Assembly (NCBI GenBank): GCA_020627425.1
Contig: JAHKXX010000147.1
Location: 1-6,288 of the forward strand
DNA length: 6,288 bases
Direction of reading: 5' to 3'
DNA from: a bacterium
Lineage (GTDB): Bacteria > Bacillota > Clostridia > Oscillospirales > Acutalibacteraceae
Part shown: positions 5,281-6,288 of the stretch, piece by piece
How the letters are laid out: every line of letters starts with the position of its first letter
Numbering within the stretch: the stretch's first letter is position 1
The notes under the pieces: generated by a model
Told to the model about the DNA's origin: nothing
Databases searched by the model: none
The model's input: only the letters and a program-made list of their open reading frames with translations
Position numbers and translations under genes: made by a program

Positions 5281-6288
5281 ATGTACCTGATGAAAGGAAA
5301 AATCGACTCTACAAATGCGGCAAAATTTGAGAAGGAAATCATGGCGGTAAAGCCTTCGGAACTGGATGCTTCGCAGCTTGAATACATCTCCAGTGCCGGA
5401 CTTCGTGTTCTGTTGAAGCTTGCTAAGGCTGTGGGTGATGTTACCGTCAATAACGTAAGCAGTGAAGTCTATGAAATATTCGATGTGACAGGTTTTACTG
5501 ATATCCTGAATGTTAAAAAGGCACTCAGACAGATCTCTGTTGAAGGCTGTGAAATGATAGGTGCCGGCGGTTACGGCTCTGTGTATCGTATTGATGAGGA
5601 ATCCATAGTCAAAGTGTATCATAACGCTTCTCTGGATTTTATCGAAAAGGAACGCACTCTGTCCAAAAAAGCATTTCTTTTAGGTGTTCCCACTGCTATT
5701 TCTTTTGATACCGTCAAGGTCGGTGATAAGTACGGTGTTGTCTATGAAATGCTTGATGCAAGCACTGTATCTCAGCTTATAGATGCTGATGCTTCAAACC
5801 TACCAAAACTCGGACAGCTTAGTGCAGTAACGCTGAAAAAACTTCATTCGATCAAGATAGAAAACGATGATTTCCCAAACAAAAAAGAAACCTTTATTGA
5901 ATGGATAAATAGTATTGAAGAATATATCCAACCGGAGGAAGCTCAGGAAATGATCGGATATATCAGGAGTATTCCTGATCGTAACACCTTCCTGCATAGT
6001 GATTATAATTCCAAGAATGTTATGGTCAAAGACGGTGAAGTGCTGCTTATTGATATAGGTGATGCTGCTGTCGGTCATCCCGCATTTGATATTGCTGGTC
6101 TTATGCTTGCATACCTTATTCTTCCAAAGTCTACAGCTCCTGATAGAGTCAGGGCACTTATGGGTTTTGATCCTGCTCTTGCTCAGAATATGTGGGGTGT
6201 AATGTGCTCCACATATTTCAGAACGGGCGATGCAGATGAGATCAAGAGGATCACAGGTATGCTTATGCCGCTCGCTCTGTTCCTGATG
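5281..6288 (+). CDS. STAS domain fused to APH/protein-kinase-fold domain (3' end beyond window)
   Basis: Translation is open for 336 codons to the window edge. The start ATG at 5281 has GGAGG at 5267-5271. Residues about 1-83 form a compact STAS domain like those of anti-sigma-factor antagonists (SpoIIAA/RsbV family), with the signature YISSAGLRVLL (35-45). S38 aligns with the Ser phosphorylated in those proteins, and the usual preceding Asp is Ser37, a common variant. Residues about 90 onward are a kinase fold: Gly-rich loop IGAGGYGSVY (93-102), ATP-contacting Lys in IVKVY (K111), catalytic loop HSDYNSKN (H239, D241, N246), metal-binding DIG (D258), and GHPAFDIA (265-272) as in aminoglycoside phosphotransferases. 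All key kinase residues are present, so it is probably active. From memory it resembles the TIGR02172 kinase family known from Fibrobacter and clostridia. There is no signal peptide or membrane segment, so it is cytoplasmic. The substrate is unknown: its own STAS serine, a partner STAS protein, or a small molecule are all possible. Confidence 0.85.
   Translation, partial: MYLMKGKIDSTNAAKFEKEIMAVKPSELDASQLEYISSAGLRVLLKLAKAVGDVTVNNVSSEVYEIFDVTGFTDILNVKKALRQISVEGCEMIGAGGYGSVYRIDEESIVKVYHNASLDFIEKERTLSKKAFLLGVPTAISFDTVKVGDKYGVVYEMLDASTVSQLIDADASNLPKLGQLSAVTLKKLHSIKIENDDFPNKKETFIEWINSIEEYIQPEEAQEMIGYIRSIPDRNTFLHSDYNSKNVMVKDGEVLLIDIGDAAVGHPAFDIAGLMLAYLILPKSTAPDRVRALMGFDPALAQNMWGVMCSTYFRTGDADEIKRITGMLMPLALFLM

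Noticed and set aside
5170..6078. Antisense open frames opposite the STAS-kinase gene
   Set aside because: The sense strand has an uninterrupted frame with intact STAS and kinase motifs; the antisense frames have no signature.

Overview
The window looks like chromosomal DNA from a Gram-positive Firmicute, most likely a gut or rumen Ruminococcus-like clostridium. The grounds are GGAGG-type ribosome binding sites, sigma-A-type promoters, strong intrinsic terminators, and protein types common in that group: a Cthe_2159-type carbohydrate-binding beta-helix, a lone His/CxxC surface module, and a STAS domain fused to an APH-like kinase. The genus is an inference from family content. No RNA gene, insertion sequence or CRISPR array was seen.

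Layout, all on the + strand. (1) Positions 1-384 hold the 3' part of an OmpR-family response regulator; its receiver domain lies mostly outside the window. It overlaps by 7 bases the gene for a HAMP-less sensor histidine kinase (378-1715), whose extracellular part contains a long charged, disordered linker. A strong terminator (1808-1847) closes this operon. (2) About 20 bases after it is a compact promoter. A perfect TATAAT is preceded by an exact TTTAAG-N5-TTTAAG direct repeat, the published recognition pattern of the streptococcal CiaR response regulator. This promoter drives a 910-residue secreted multidomain protein (1935-4667): signal peptide, beta-helix carbohydrate-binding domain, His/CxxC module, beta-rich module and two tandem Ig-like repeats. 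It ends in its own terminator (4702-4741). (3) Positions 4742-5280 are an AT-rich gap with a good promoter (TTGTCA-17-TATAAT) overlapping the preceding terminator, phased A-tracts, and what looks like a decayed reading frame. (4) From 5281 to the window edge runs a STAS domain fused to an APH/protein-kinase-fold domain, open at the 3' end.

How the parts fit: the simplest model is a local circuit in which the kinase senses something at the cell surface, its regulator binds the 11-bp-spaced repeat at 1865-1881, and the secreted glycan-binding protein is the output. The operator match is visible in the sequence; the circuit is inferred. The STAS-kinase gene belongs to a separate transcription unit and suggests a partner-switching-like signalling protein carrying its own kinase.
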